From Pisaster brevispinus (Eukaryota > Echinodermata > Asteroidea > Forcipulatida > Asteriidae), in the NCBI GenBank assembly GCA_023634235.1, contig JAMKCF010000030.1:496001-560000 (forward strand): a stretch of DNA of 64,000 nucleotides, written 5' to 3'. Made by a program: the position numbers and the translations under genes. Shown here piece by piece: positions 23,681-35,614 of the stretch; positions within the stretch are counted from its first letter, which is position 1; every line of letters begins with the position of its first letter. Under the pieces are notes generated by a model. It did no database searches. It had not been told where the DNA came from and worked only from the letters and a program-made list of their open reading frames with translations.

Positions 23681-24634
23681 GGTACACATGGAGAAGTAAT
23701 CGAACGCACCATATAAAAGGGGTAACATGTTGGGGGAGTATCCCCATTGACAGCAAAGAGGGGTCCATGTTTGGGATTGATACATGATGGGACAGGTGTT
23801 TGAGTTTGATACGGTATGGCACTAGAAGGGGCATGACACTTTTAGGGGAGGCTTTAGAGAGACAGCAAAGTGGGATGCAATTGGAATTGATACAGTTAGG
23901 CAATAGAAGGGGTATCATGTTGGGGGAGGATCCAGAGTGACAGCAAAGTGGGATGTATGTTTGTGATTGAAACAGTATGGCACTAGAAGGGGTAAGATTT
24001 TATGGGAGATCCAGAGTGACAGAAAAGTGGGGTTCAATTCGAAATGATACAGTACAAGGCTAAGGAAGGGTTAACATGTAGGGGGAAGATCCAGAAAGCA
24101 CAGTAAAAAAGGATGCATGTTTGGGAATAAAACAGTACGGCACTCAAAAAGGGGTAATATTTTCAGGGAGGGTCCAAAGGGACAGCAAAGTGGGATGCAA
24201 TTTGAATTGATAAGTAAGGCAATAAAATGGGATAAGTAAGGCAATAAAAGGGGTAACATGTTGGGGAGGATCAGAGTGACAGAAAAGTGGGATGCCATTG
24301 GAATTGATCCACATTAAGGCAAAAGAATGGGTATCATTTTATAGGAGGATCCAGAGTGCCAGAAAAGTGGGGTGCATGTTTGGGATGGAAACAGTATGGC
24401 ACTTGAGGGGTATCATTTTATGGGAGGATCCAGAGTTACAGCAAAGTGGGGTGCATGTTTGGGGTTAAAACAGCATGGCAATCCGGGAGGTGTAACATGT
24501 TGGGGAGGGTCCAGAAGGACAGCAAAGTGGGAGGCAATTGGAATTGTTACAGTAAGGCAATATAAGGAGTATCAAGTTGGGGAGGATCCAGAGTGACATT
24601 AAAGTGAGGTGCATGATTGGGATTAATTCTATAA
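23680..24634 (+). repeat. 78-bp minisatellite, degenerate block
   Basis: Units related to the main array contain GGGGTAACATGTTGGGG, GAGGATCCAGAGTGACAG and AAAGTGGGATGCA. They vary in length and in the segment between, alternating GCAATTGGAATTG with GCATGTTTGGGATTG. The strong divergence suggests this is an older part of the array. Confidence 0.9.
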
Positions 24635-25005
24635 ACTTGGTGTAAACAGGCCCTTTTACAATGTTTAGTATTAACATAAGAATTTTACCTCAATTTTCCA
24701 GAATTCTTTAAGATACAGATTTGAGGTTGCTTGATGCAGAGAGATGATGACGTACAACTTTGATGTCAAGGTTTAGATGGAAGCCAAGTGATCTTTTCAG
24801 CTGAGTTGGTGCATCTCTCATTAGAAAGAATGTGATTAATTGTCAGATCATCTTGAATGTACTGCAATAAAAACCCAAAGAAGATGTGTGCATACAATTA
24901 CTCTAGCCTAGATTCAACAATTTTTAAAAAAGTCTTTGGGCTGTGATGAATCTTCCAAACTACATCATGCGTGTCCAGCTTTCAGAAATTGTATCTACAG
25001 TATGG
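24635..25005 (+). repeat. Dispersed ~350-bp segment, copy 2
   Basis: Same order of words as copy 1 at 22675, continuing through TCTTTGGGCTGTGATGAATCTTC to TTTCAGAAATTGTATCTACAG. After this the minisatellite resumes directly. Confidence 0.9.
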
Positions 25006-28000
25006 AACTTGAAGGGGTAACATGTTGGGGGAGGATCCAGAGTGACAGCAAAGTGGGATGCAATTGCTATTTATACAGTAAGGCGATAGAAGGGGTAACA
25101 TGTTGGGGGAGGATCAGTGTGAATGCACGTTTGGAATTGAAATAATGAAGCCAATAGAAGGGGGATCATGTCGGGGGAGGATCCAGAGTGACAGAAAAGT
25201 GGGGTGGAATTGGAATTGGTACAGTCAGGCACTAGAAGGGGTAACATTTTATGGGAGGATCCAGAGTGACATCAAAGTGGGGAGCAATTGGAATTGCTAC
25301 AGTCAGGCACTAGAAGGGGTAACATTTTATGGGAGGATCCAGAGTGACATCAAAGTGGGGAGCAATTGGAATTGCTACAGTCAGGCACTAAAAGGGGTAA
25401 CATTTTATGGGAGGATCCAGAGTGACAGCAAAGTGGGGTGCAATTGGAATTGGTACAGTCAGGCACTAGAAGGGGTAAAATTTTATAGGAGGATCTAGAG
25501 TGACAGCAAAGTGGGGTGCAATTAAATTTGGTACAGTCAGGCACTAGAAGGGGTAACATTTTATGGGAGGATCCAGAGTGACATCAAAGTGGGGAGCAAT
25601 TGGAATTGCTACAGTCAGGCACTAGAAGGGGTAACATTTTATGGGAGGATCCAGAGTGACATCAAAGTGGGGAGCAATTGGAATTGCTACAGTCAGGCAC
25701 TAGAAGGGGTAACATTTTATGGGAGGATCCAGAGTGACATCAAAGTGGGGAGCAATTGGAATTGCTACAGTCAGGCACTAAATGGGGTAACATTTTATGG
25801 GAGGATCCAGAGTAACAGCAAAGTGGGGTGCAATTGGAATTGGTACAGTCAGGCACTAGAGGGGTAACATTTTATGGGAGGATCCAGAGTGACAACAAAG
25901 TGGGGAGCAATTGGAATTGCTACAGTCAGGCACTAGAAGGGGTAACATTTTATGGGAGGATCCAGAGTGACATCAAAGTGGGGAGCAATTGGAATTGGTA
26001 CAGTCAGGCACTAGAAGGGGTAACATTTTATGGGAGGATCCAGAGCGACAGAAAAGTGGGATGCAATTGGAATTGGTACAGTCAGGCACTAGAAGGGGTA
26101 ACATTTTATGGGAGAATCCAGAGTGATTGAAAAGTGGGGTGGAATTGGAATTGGTACAGTCAGGCACTAGAAGGGGTAACATTTTATGGGAGGATCCAGA
26201 GTGATTGAAAAGTGGGGTGGAATTGGAATTGGTACAGTCAGGCACTAGAAGGGGTAACATTTTATGGGAGGATCCAGAGTGACATCAAAGTGGGGAGCAA
26301 TTTGAAAATTGCTACAGTCAGGCACTAAAAGGGGTAACATTTTATGGGAGGATCCAGAGTGACAGCAAAGTGGGGTGCAATTGGAATTGGTACAGTCAGG
26401 CACTAGAAGGGGTAACATTTTATAGGAGGATCTAGAGTGACAGCAAAGTGGGGTGCAGAATTGGTAGTAGTCAGGCATTAGAAGGGGTAACAATTTATGG
26501 GAGGATCAAGAGTGACAGAAAGGAGGGGTGCAATTGGAATTGCTACAGTCAGGCACTAGAAGGGGTAACATTTTATGGGAGGATCCAGAGTGACATCAAA
26601 GTGGGGAGCAATTGGAATTGCTACAGTCAGGCACTAGAAGGGGTAACATTTTATGGGAGGATCCAGAGTGACATCAAAGTGGGGAGCAATTGGAATTGCT
26701 ACAGTCAGGCACTAAATGGGGTAACATTTTATGGGAGGATCCAGAGTAACAGCAAAGTGGGGTGCAATTGGAATTGGTACAGTCAGGCACTAGAGGGGTA
26801 ACATTTTATGGGAGGATCCAGAGTGACAACAAAGTGGGGAGCAATTGGAATTGCTACAGTCAGGCACTAGAAGGGGTAACATTTTATGGGAGGATCCAGA
26901 GTGACATCAAAGTGGGGAGCAATTGGAATTGGTACAGTCAGGCACTAGAAGGGGTAACATTTTATGGGAGGATCCAGAGCGACAGAAAAGTGGGATGCAA
27001 TTGGAATTGGTACAGTCAGGCACTAGAAGGGGTAACATTTTATGGGAGAATCCAGAGTGATTGAAAAGTGGGGTGGAATTGGAATTGGTACAGTCAGGCA
27101 CTAGAAGGGGTAACATTTTATGGGAGGATCCAGAGTGATTGAAAAGTGGGGTGGAATTGGAATTGGTACAGTCAGGCACTAGAAGGGGTAACATTTTATG
27201 GGAGGATCCAGAGTGACATCAAAGTGGGGAGCAATTTGAAAATTGCTACAGTCAGGCACTAAAAGGGGTAACATTTTATGGGAGGATCCAGAGTGACAGC
27301 AAAGTGGGGTGCAATTGGAATTGGTACAGTCAGGCACTAGAAGGGGTAACATTTTATAGGAGGATCTAGAGTGACAGCAAAGTGGGGTGCAGAATTGGTA
27401 GTAGTCAGGCATTAGAAGGGGTAACAATTTATGGGAGGATCAAGAGTGACAGAAAGGAGGGGTGCAATTGGAATTGGTACAGTCAGGCACTAGAAGGGGT
27501 AACATTTTATGGGAGGATCCAGAGTGATTGAAAAGTGGGGTGGAATTGGAATTGGTACAGTCAGGCACTAGAAGGGGTAACATTTTATGGGAGGATCCAG
27601 AAGAACAGAAAAGTGGGGTGCAATTGGAATTGCTACAGTCAGGCACTAGAAGGGGTAACATTTTATGGGAGGTTCTAGAGTGACAGCAAAGTGGGGAGCA
27701 ATTGGAATTGGTACAGTCAGGCACTAGAAGGGGTAACATTTTATGGGAGGATCCAGAGTTACAGCAAAGTGGGGTGGAATTGGAATTGGTACAGTCAGGC
27801 ACTAGAAGGGGTAACAATTTATGGGAGGATCCAGAGTGACAGAAAAGTGGGGTGCAATTGGAATTGGTACAGTCAGGCACTAGAAGGGGTTACATTTTAT
27901 GGGAGGATCTAGAGTGACAGCAAAGTGGGGTGCAGAATTGGTACAGTCAGGCACTAGAAGGGGTAAGATTTTATTGGAGGATCCAGAGTGACATCAAAGT

Positions 28001-31000
28001 GGGGTGCAATTGGAATTGGTACAGTCAGGCACTAGAAGGGGTAACATTTTATGGGAGGATCCAGAGTGATGAAAAGATGCAATTGGAATTGGAATTGGTA
28101 CAGTCAGGCACTAGAAGGGGTAACATTTTATGGGAGGATCGAGAGTGACAGAAAAGTGGGGTGGAATTGGAATTGGTACAGTCAGGCACTAGAAGGGGTA
28201 ACATTTTATGGGAGGATCCAGAGTGATTGAAAACTGGGGTGCAATTGGAATTGCTACAGTCAGGCAATAGAAGGAGTAAAATTTTGTGGGGGGATCCAGA
28301 GTGACAGAAAAGTGGGATGCAATTGGAATTGGTACAGTCAGGCACTTGAAGGGGTAACATTTTATGGGAGGATCCGGAGTGACATCAAAGTGGGGAGCAA
28401 TTGGAATTGCTACAGTTAGGCACTAGAAGGGGTAACATTTTATGGGAGGATCCAGAGTGACATCAAAGTGGGGAGCAATTGGAATTGCTACAGTCAGGCA
28501 CTAGCAGGGGTAACATTTTATGGGAGGATCCAGAGTGACAGCAAAGTGGGGAGCAATTGGAATTGCTACAGTCAGGCACTAGAAGGGGTAACATTTTATG
28601 GGAGGATCCAGAGTGACATCAAAGTGGGGAGCAATTGGAATTGCTACAGTCAGGCACTAGAAGGGGTAACATTTTATGGGAGGATCCAGAGTGACATCAA
28701 AGTGGGGTGCAATTGGAATTGGTACAGTCAGGCACTAGAAGGGGTAACATTTTATGGGAGGATCCAGAGCGACAGAAAAGTGGGATGCAATTGGAATTGG
28801 TACAGTCAGGCACTAGAAGGGGTAACATTTTATGGGAGGATCCAGAGTGATTGAAGTGGGGTGGAATTGGAATTGGTACAGTCAGGCACTAGAAGGGGTA
28901 ACATTTTATGGGAGGATCCAGAGTGATTGAAAAGTGGGGTGGAATTGGAATTGGTACAGTCAGGCACTAGAAGGGGTAACATTTTATGGGAGGATCCATA
29001 GTGACATCAAAGTGGGGAGCAATTGGAATTGCTACAGTCAGGCACTAGAAGGGGTAACATTTTATGGGAGGATCCAGAGTGACATCAAAGTGGGGAGCAA
29101 TTGGAATTGCTACAGTCAGGCACTAGAAGGGGTAACATTTCATGGGAGGATCCAGAGTGACATCAAAGTGGGGAGCAATTGGAATTGCTACAGTCAGGCA
29201 CTAAATGGGGTAACATTTTATGGGAGGATCCAGAGTGACAGCAAAGTGGGGTGCAATTGGAATTGGTACAGTCAGGCACTAGAGGGGTAACATTTTATAG
29301 GAGGATCTAGAGTGACAGCAAAGTGGGGTGCAGAATTGGTAGTAGTCAGGCATTAGAAGGGGTAACAATTTATGGGAGGATCAAGAGTGACAGAAAGGAG
29401 GGGTGCAATTGGAATTGGTACAGTCAGGCACTAGAAGGGGTAACATTTTATGGGAGGATCCAGAGTGATTGGAAAGTGGGGTGGAATTGGAATTGGTACA
29501 GTCAGGCACTAGAAGGGGTAACATTTTATGGGAGGATCCAGAGTGACAGAAAAGTGGGGTGCAATTGGAATTGCTACAGTCAGGCACTAGAAGGGGTAAC
29601 ATTTTATGGGAGGTTCTAGAGTGACAGCAAAGTGGGGAGCAATTGGAATTGGTACAGTCAGGCACTAGAAGGGGTAACATTTTATGGGAGGATCCAGAGT
29701 GACAGCAAAGTGGGGTGGAATTGGAATTGGTACAGTCAGGCACTAGAAGGGGTAACAATTTATGGGAGGATCCAGAGTGACAGAAAAGTGGGGTGCAATT
29801 GGAATTGGTACAGTCAGGCACTAGAAGGGGTAACATTTTATGGGAGGATCCAGAGTGATTGAAAAGTGGGGTGGAATTGGAATTGGTACAGTCAGGCACT
29901 AGAAGGGGTAACATTTTATGGGAGGATCCATAGTGACATCAAAGTGGGGAGCAATTGGAATTGCTACAGTCAGGCACTAGAAGGGGTAACATTTTATGGG
30001 AGGATCCAGAGTGACATCAAAGTGGGGAGCAATTGGAATTGCTACAGTCAGGCACTAGAAGGGGTAACATTTTATGGGAGGATCCAGAGTGACATCAAAG
30101 TGGGGAGCAATTGGAATTGCTACAGTCAGGCACTAAATGGGGTAACATTTTATGGGAGGATCCAGAGTGACAGCAAAGTGGGGTGCAATTGGAATTGGTA
30201 CAGTCAGGCACTAGAGGGGTAACATTTTATAGGAGGATCTAGAGTGACAGCAAAGTTGGGTGCAGAATTGGTAGTAGTCAGGCATTAGAAGGGGTAACAA
30301 TTTATGGGAGGATCAAGAGTGACAGAAAGGAGGGGTGCAATTGGAATTGGTACAGTCAGGCACTAGAAGGGGTAACATTTTATGGGAGGATCCAGAGTGA
30401 TTGGAAAGTGGGGTGGAATTGGAATTGGTACAGTCAGGCACTAGAAGGGGTAACATTTTATGGGAGGATCCAGAGTGACAGAAAAGTGGGGTGCAATTGG
30501 AATTGCTACAGTCAGGCACTAGAAGGGGTAACATTTTATGGGAGGTTCTAGAGTGACAGCAAAGTGGGGTGCAGAATTGGTACAGTCAGGCATTAGAAGG
30601 GGTAACAATTTATGGGAGGATCCAGAGTGACAGAAAAGTGGGGTGCAATTGGAATTGGTACAGTCAGGCACTAGAAGGGGTAACATTTTATGGGAGGATC
30701 TAGAGTGACAGCAAAGTGGGGTGCAGAATTGGTACAGTCAGGCACTAGAAGGGGTAAGATTTTATGGGAGGATCCAGAGTGACATCAAAGTGGGGTGCAA
30801 TTGCAATTGGTACAGTCAGGCACTAGAAGGGGTAACATTTTATGGGAGGATCCAGAGTGATTGGAAAGTGGGGTGCAATTGGAATTGGTACAGTCAGGCA
30901 CTAGAAGGGGTAACATTTTATGGGAGGATCCTGGGTGATTGAAAAGTGGGGTGAAATTGGAATTGGTACAGTCAGGCACTAGAAGGGGTAACATTTTATG

Positions 31001-31710
31001 GGAGGATCGAAAGTGACAGAAAAGTGAGATGCAATTGGAATTGGTACAGTCAGGCACTAGAAGGGGTAACATTTTATGGGAGGATCCAGAGTGACAGAAA
31101 AGTCGGATGCAATTGGAATTGGTACAGTCAGGCACTAGAAGGGGTAACATTTTATGGGAGGATCCAGAGTGACAGAAAAGTGGGATGCAATTGGAATTGC
31201 TACAGTCAGGCACTAGAAGGGGTAACATTTTATGGGAGGATCCTGGGTGATTGAAAAGTGGGGTGTAATTGGATTTGGTACAGTCAGGCACTAGAAGGGG
31301 TAACATTTTATGGGAGGATCCAGAGTGACATAAAAGTGGGGTGCAATTGGAATTAATATAGTCAGGCACTAGAAGGGGTAACATGTTGGGGGAGGGTCCT
31401 GAGGGACAGCAAAGTGGGATGCATGTTTGTGATTGAAACAGTATGGCACTTGAAGGGGTAACATTTTATGGGAGGATCCAGAGTGATAGAAAAGTGGGAT
31501 GCAATTGGAATTGATACAGTCAGGCACTAGAAGGGGTAAGATTTTATGGGAGGATCCAGAGTGACAGAAAAGTGGGGTGCATGTTTGGGGTAAAAAAAGT
31601 ATGGCAATCCGAAAGGGATAACATGTTGGGGGAGGGTCCAGAGGGACAGCAAAATGGGGTGCAATAGGAATGTATACAGTAAGGCGATCCGGGATTTGGG
31701 ATTGATCCTA
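25006..31710 (+). repeat. 78-bp minisatellite, main block (~85 copies)
   Basis: The unit GAGGATCCAGAGTGACA, AAAGTGGGGAGCAATTGG, AATTGCTACAGTCAGGC, ACTAGAAGGGGTAACATTTTATGG is 78 bp, exactly 26 codons. A frame on each strand therefore stays open over many units: up to 132 codons on + (NWNCYSQALEGVTFYGRIQS type) and 199 codons on - (MLPLLVPDCTNSNCTPL type, 30785-31384). Occasional TGA or frame changes interrupt it. Variants alternate in a fixed order, forming a ~933-bp 12-unit higher-order repeat. I see no host gene around it and treat the frames as a by-product of the unit length. Confidence 0.95.
25828..27430 (+). repeat. ~933-bp (12-unit) higher-order repeat in the minisatellite
   Basis: The series of variants from 25828 repeats from 26762 (offset 934), including the rare forms GCAATTTGAAAATTGC at about 26297 and 27231 and GCAGAATTGGTAGTAG at about 26455 and 27389. 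A second pair with an offset of 932 bp covers about 28934-29865 and 29866-30700. Confidence 0.85.
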
Positions 31711-32075
31711 TAAAATTGGTGTAAACAGGCCCTTTTATAATGTTTATTATTAACAAAACAATTTTACCTCAATATTCCAGAATTCTTTTTAAAGATACAG
31801 ATTTGAGGTTAGTTGATGCAGAGAGATTCTCATGTAGAACTTTTAAGTCATGGTTAAGATGGAAGACAAGTTATCTCTTCAGCTGAGTTTGTGCATCTCT
31901 CATTAGAAAGGATGTGATTAATTGTCAGATCATCTTGAATGTACTGCAATAAAAACCCACAGAAGATGTGTGCATACAATTACTCCAGCCAAGGATCAAC
32001 AATTTTTATAACAGTCTTTCGGCTGTGATGAATCTTCAAAACCACAATGGGTTCACCTGCTTTCAGAAACTTTGT
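31710..32075 (+). repeat. Dispersed ~350-bp segment, copy 3
   Basis: Same order of words as the other copies. It is followed by short degenerate minisatellite units up to about 32230, and then by part of the exon-relic segment (about 32240-32500) that is also seen after copy 1. Confidence 0.9.
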
Positions 32076-32760
32076 CTACAGTATGGCACTAGAAGGGGTA
32101 ACATGTTGGGGGAGGATCCAGTGTAAGAACAAAGTTGGATGAATGTTTGGGATTCATACAGTATGGCACAAGAAGGGGTTGGGGGAAGACCCAGACTGAC
32201 AACAAAGTTGGATGCAAAACGGGCAACAATTTTTTATAACAGTCTTTGGGCTGTGATGAATCTTCAAACCACATCAGGTACATATATGTCCTGCTTTCTG
32301 CAACTTTATCTACAACTTCAACCTAAAAAACCATAAGTGTAAGAACAGGAGACCGGGTAGGGGTGCTGATCAGTAGGAAGACGGATACAATAGATACTGA
32401 TAGGATCCAGAGGAAAAAGACAACATGTCAAGATGGCAGATTTATGAGATACAGTTTGGATGAATGGGGAAGATGTGTAAAGTGGATTGACAAAGTACAT
32501 GTACATGACAATGTAAAAGGAGTAATATGTTGAGGGATGATCCTTAGATACATCAAAGTGAGGTGAATGGTTGGGATTGACACAGAATGGCACAAGAAGG
32601 GATACAATGGTGGGGGAGGATCCAGAGTGGCAGCAAAGTGGGGATGGGTGTTTGGGATCAAGGATGGTAGAAATGGGGGTATATTTAGGGAGCGGATCCC
32701 GGGAGGTAGAAATAAGGGGTATGATGGGGTGGAGAGCAAGGAACATTGAGAGCAAAGAGG
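32076..32760 (+). repeat. Degenerate minisatellite with exon-relic copy
   Basis: Units with GGGGTAACATGTTGGGGGAG occur near 32095. The segment TGTAAGAACAGGAGACCGGGTAGG, given here only by position (about 32337), parallels 23004. GGATCCAGAGGAAAAAGACA matches GGATCCAGAGGGAAAAGACA at about 23066. More diverged units occur at 32515-32720. Confidence 0.75.
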
Positions 32761-33355
32761 GCAGTTTTGATTTTTCAAAAAGTGTTACATGTTGTAGATT
32801 AATATTTAGATCTTTTGTTTATCTCACCAGAACTTCAAAACAATGAGTGAAGTATAAGCTGATGATCTTCATTTGTGGAATCACTTTGTAGGAACTTTCT
32901 ACACAAGGACCAAGAATATTCTGTGAAAAAAGGTTTACAGAAAAAAAAGATTCAAGCAAAATGGAAATCTCAATGCAGGCTATTGCAGAAATTATTAACC
33001 ATTGAATGCACTGGTGGCCACACACTACATGTAATGTAGGTTCTTAACCCAATTTTGTACAACCCTTTAATTCAATGAAAATCTTCATACAGTGAGAACA
33101 AATTTAAGTTTTTTAACACAAAAAATTAAAGTTTCCTTATAATGGTTTATCAACCAGATCTTTAACTAGGCTTGGTCTAATTTCCAGCTAATCTGACCCT
33201 AAATAGCTATTTTTGTACATTTGAGAAAGTGATGAGCAGTTGTTTAAGGTACTGCACGAAAAGAAAAAAACTGCAAATGAAAAGTGGTAGTAAATTAAAC
33301 CTAACAATTTGTTGTTTGGATGCTGACATTGTCTCATGTCCATCAGCCATGCACA
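32761..33355. other. No gene recognised
   Basis: AT-rich spacer between minisatellite blocks. Confidence 0.5.
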
Positions 33356-33744
33356 AACACTGTTGGGGGAGGATCCAGAGTGACAGAAAAGTGGGATGCA
33401 TGTTTGGGATTGAAACAGTATGGCACTTGAGGGGTATCATTTTATGGGAGGATCCTGAGTCACAGAAAAGTGGGGTGCATGTTTGGGATTAAAACAGTAC
33501 GGCAATCCAGAAGGGGTAACATTTTATGGGAGGATCCATAGTTACAGCAAAGTGGGGTGCATGTTTGGGGTTAAAACAGCATGGCAATCCGGGAGGTGTA
33601 ACATGTTGGGCGAGGGTCCAGAGGGAGAGCAAAGTGGGAGGCAATTGGAATTGTTACAGTAAGGCAATATAAGGAGTATCAAGTTGGGGGAGGACCCAGA
33701 GTGACATTAAAGTGGGGTGCATGATTGGGATTAATTCTATAAAT
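33356..33744 (+). repeat. 78-bp minisatellite, short block
   Basis: Five to six diverged units of the GCATGTTTGGGATTGAAACAG type. The order of variants matches 24270-24640, so this block and the following 350-bp segment are a duplicate of that region. Confidence 0.9.
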
Positions 33745-34114
33745 TTGGTGTAAACAGGCCCTTTTACAATGTTTAGTAAAAAAAAAAAAAATTAACAAAA
33801 CAATTACCTCAATATTCCAGAATTCTTTAAGATACAGATTTTAGGTTGCTTGATGCAAAGAGATGATGACGTATAACTTTGAATTCATGGTTTAGATGGA
33901 AGCCAAGTGATCTTTTCAGCTGAGTTGGTGCATCTCTCATTAGAAAGAATGTGATTAATTGTCAGATCATCTTGAATGTACTGCAATAAAAACCCAAAGA
34001 AGATGTGTGCATACAATTACTCCAGCCTAGATTCAACAATCTTTAAAAAAGTCTTTGGGCTGTGATGAATCTTCAAAACTATGCGTGTCCAGCTTTCAGA
34101 AATTGTATCTACAG
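33745..34114 (+). repeat. Dispersed ~350-bp segment, copy 4
   Basis: Closest to copy 2 (24635-25005), including GGAAGCCAAGTGATCTTTTC and CTGAGTTGGTGCATCTCTC. It has an A-run of 14 bases near 33778. Confidence 0.9.
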
Positions 34115-34326
34115 TATGGCCCTAGAAGGGGTAACATGTTGGGGGAGGATCCAGAGTGACAGCAAAGTGGGATGCAATTGCAATTTATACAGTAAGGCAA
34201 TAGAAGGGGGTAACATGTTGAGGGAGGATCAGTGTGAATGCACGTTTGGAATTGAAATAGTATAGCCAATAGAAGGGGTAACATGTCGGGGGAGGATCCA
34301 GAGTGACATCAAAGTGGGGTGCAATT
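34115..34326 (+). repeat. 78-bp minisatellite, three units before the insertion
   Basis: Units parallel 25010-25200. The last one is cut after GGGGTGCAATT by the transposon at 34327. Confidence 0.9.
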
Positions 34327-34982
34327 CGTCGCCCGTACCACGAAGTGACGTAACTCGTACACAGTAAAAAAAAACATGTTTGGAGAAAATCACGATTGAA
34401 GTTGCATTACTTCTCAAACGTCTGTTTCGGAGTCTGCTTATTATTTTTTTTTATATGACGAAAATAAAGCTGAATACTTTATTCATACAGAACTTAATGT
34501 GTTTTCATGCATCCCTAAAAATATTTTAATTTTATAAGTAATTAATTCCTAAACAGATGGGTCACTTTGTGAAAATGAAAATTCAAGTTTTGCCCGCAGA
34601 GCGCTGTGTACAAACCAATGCGTAATAAGAGACCTAACGAGATAGGTCACTTTGTGAAAATACTACGCTTCCCAGTTAGGTCACTTTGTGGTACGCAAAT
34701 TCTCACCTGCGCACGAACTGCGCGCGCTGTAGCGCATAGTTTACCATTGGTAAAGTGGCGTATCTAGTTAGGTCACTTTGTAAAAAGACAAAATGGCAAG
34801 TCTAGTGATACGTGGTTTCTACTAATTAGTGTAACTACGAAACTATTACGTACAATGTAGTATTAGGCACTGAAACTTGCTGAAAATATTGACAGAAATG
34901 AGTATGTCAATAATTTGGAAAAAAAATATTTGCAAAAATGTGTGATTTTAGTCAGTTACGTCAGTTCGTGGTAAGAGCGACG
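34327..34982 (+). mobile_element. 656-bp non-autonomous TIR transposon with AATT target duplication
   Basis: The element sits inside a minisatellite unit, so its ends can be read exactly. GTGCAATT precedes it and AATTGGAATTGG follows, giving the 4-bp target duplication AATT. Left end CGTCGCCCGTACCACGAAGT and right end (reverse complement) CGTCGCTCTTACCACGAACT continue alike through GACGTAACT, an inverted repeat of about 29 bp. Inside are four copies of AGGTCACTTTGTG (34558, 34642, 34678, 34769). One of them, AGTTAGGTCACTTTGTGGTA, nearly equals the inner TIR. There is no transposase. A 4-bp target duplication would fit Sola-type or similar elements, but the superfamily is uncertain. Confidence 0.9.
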
Positions 34983-35614
34983 AATTGGAATTGGTACAGT
35001 CAAGCACAAGAAGGGGTAAGATTTTAAGGGAGGATCCAGAGTGACAGAAAAGTGGGGGGCAATTGGAATTGGTACAGTCAGGCACTAGAAGGGGTAAAAA
35101 TTCATGGGAGGATCCAGAGTGACAGAAAAGTGGGGTGCAATTGGAATTGATACAGTCAGGCACTAGAAGGGGTAACATTTTATGGGAGGATCCAGAGTGA
35201 CAGAAAAGTGGGATGCAATTGGAATTGGTACAGTCAGCCACTAGAAGGGTTGGGTTAAATATTTGTGGAGGATCCAGAGTGACAGCAAAGTGGGGGGCAA
35301 TTGGAATTGGTACAGTCAGGCACTAGAAGGGGTAATAATTCATGGGAGGATCCAGAGTGACAGAAAAGTGGGGTGCAATTGGAATTGATACAGCCAGGCA
35401 CTAGAAGGGGTAACATTTTATGGGAGGATCCAGAGTGACAGAACGTGGGGTGCAATTGGAATTGATACAGTTAGGCACTAGAAGGGGTAACAATTTATGG
35501 GAGGATCCAGAGTGACAGAAAAGTGGGATGCATGTTTGGGATTGAAACAGTCAGGCACTAGAAGGGGTAACATTTTATGGGAGGATCCAGAGTGATAGAA
35601 AAATGGGGTGCAAT
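34983..35614 (+). repeat. 78-bp minisatellite block
   Basis: About eight units, including a GTTGGGTTAAATATTTGTGG variant near 35249 that also occurs at 36960 and 37278. It continues the unit broken at 34326. Confidence 0.92.

Noticed and set aside
25100..31384. Protein-coding repeat gene in the 78-bp minisatellite
   Set aside because: Open frames exist equally on both strands, are broken at intervals by TGA and indels, and lack any splice or promoter context.
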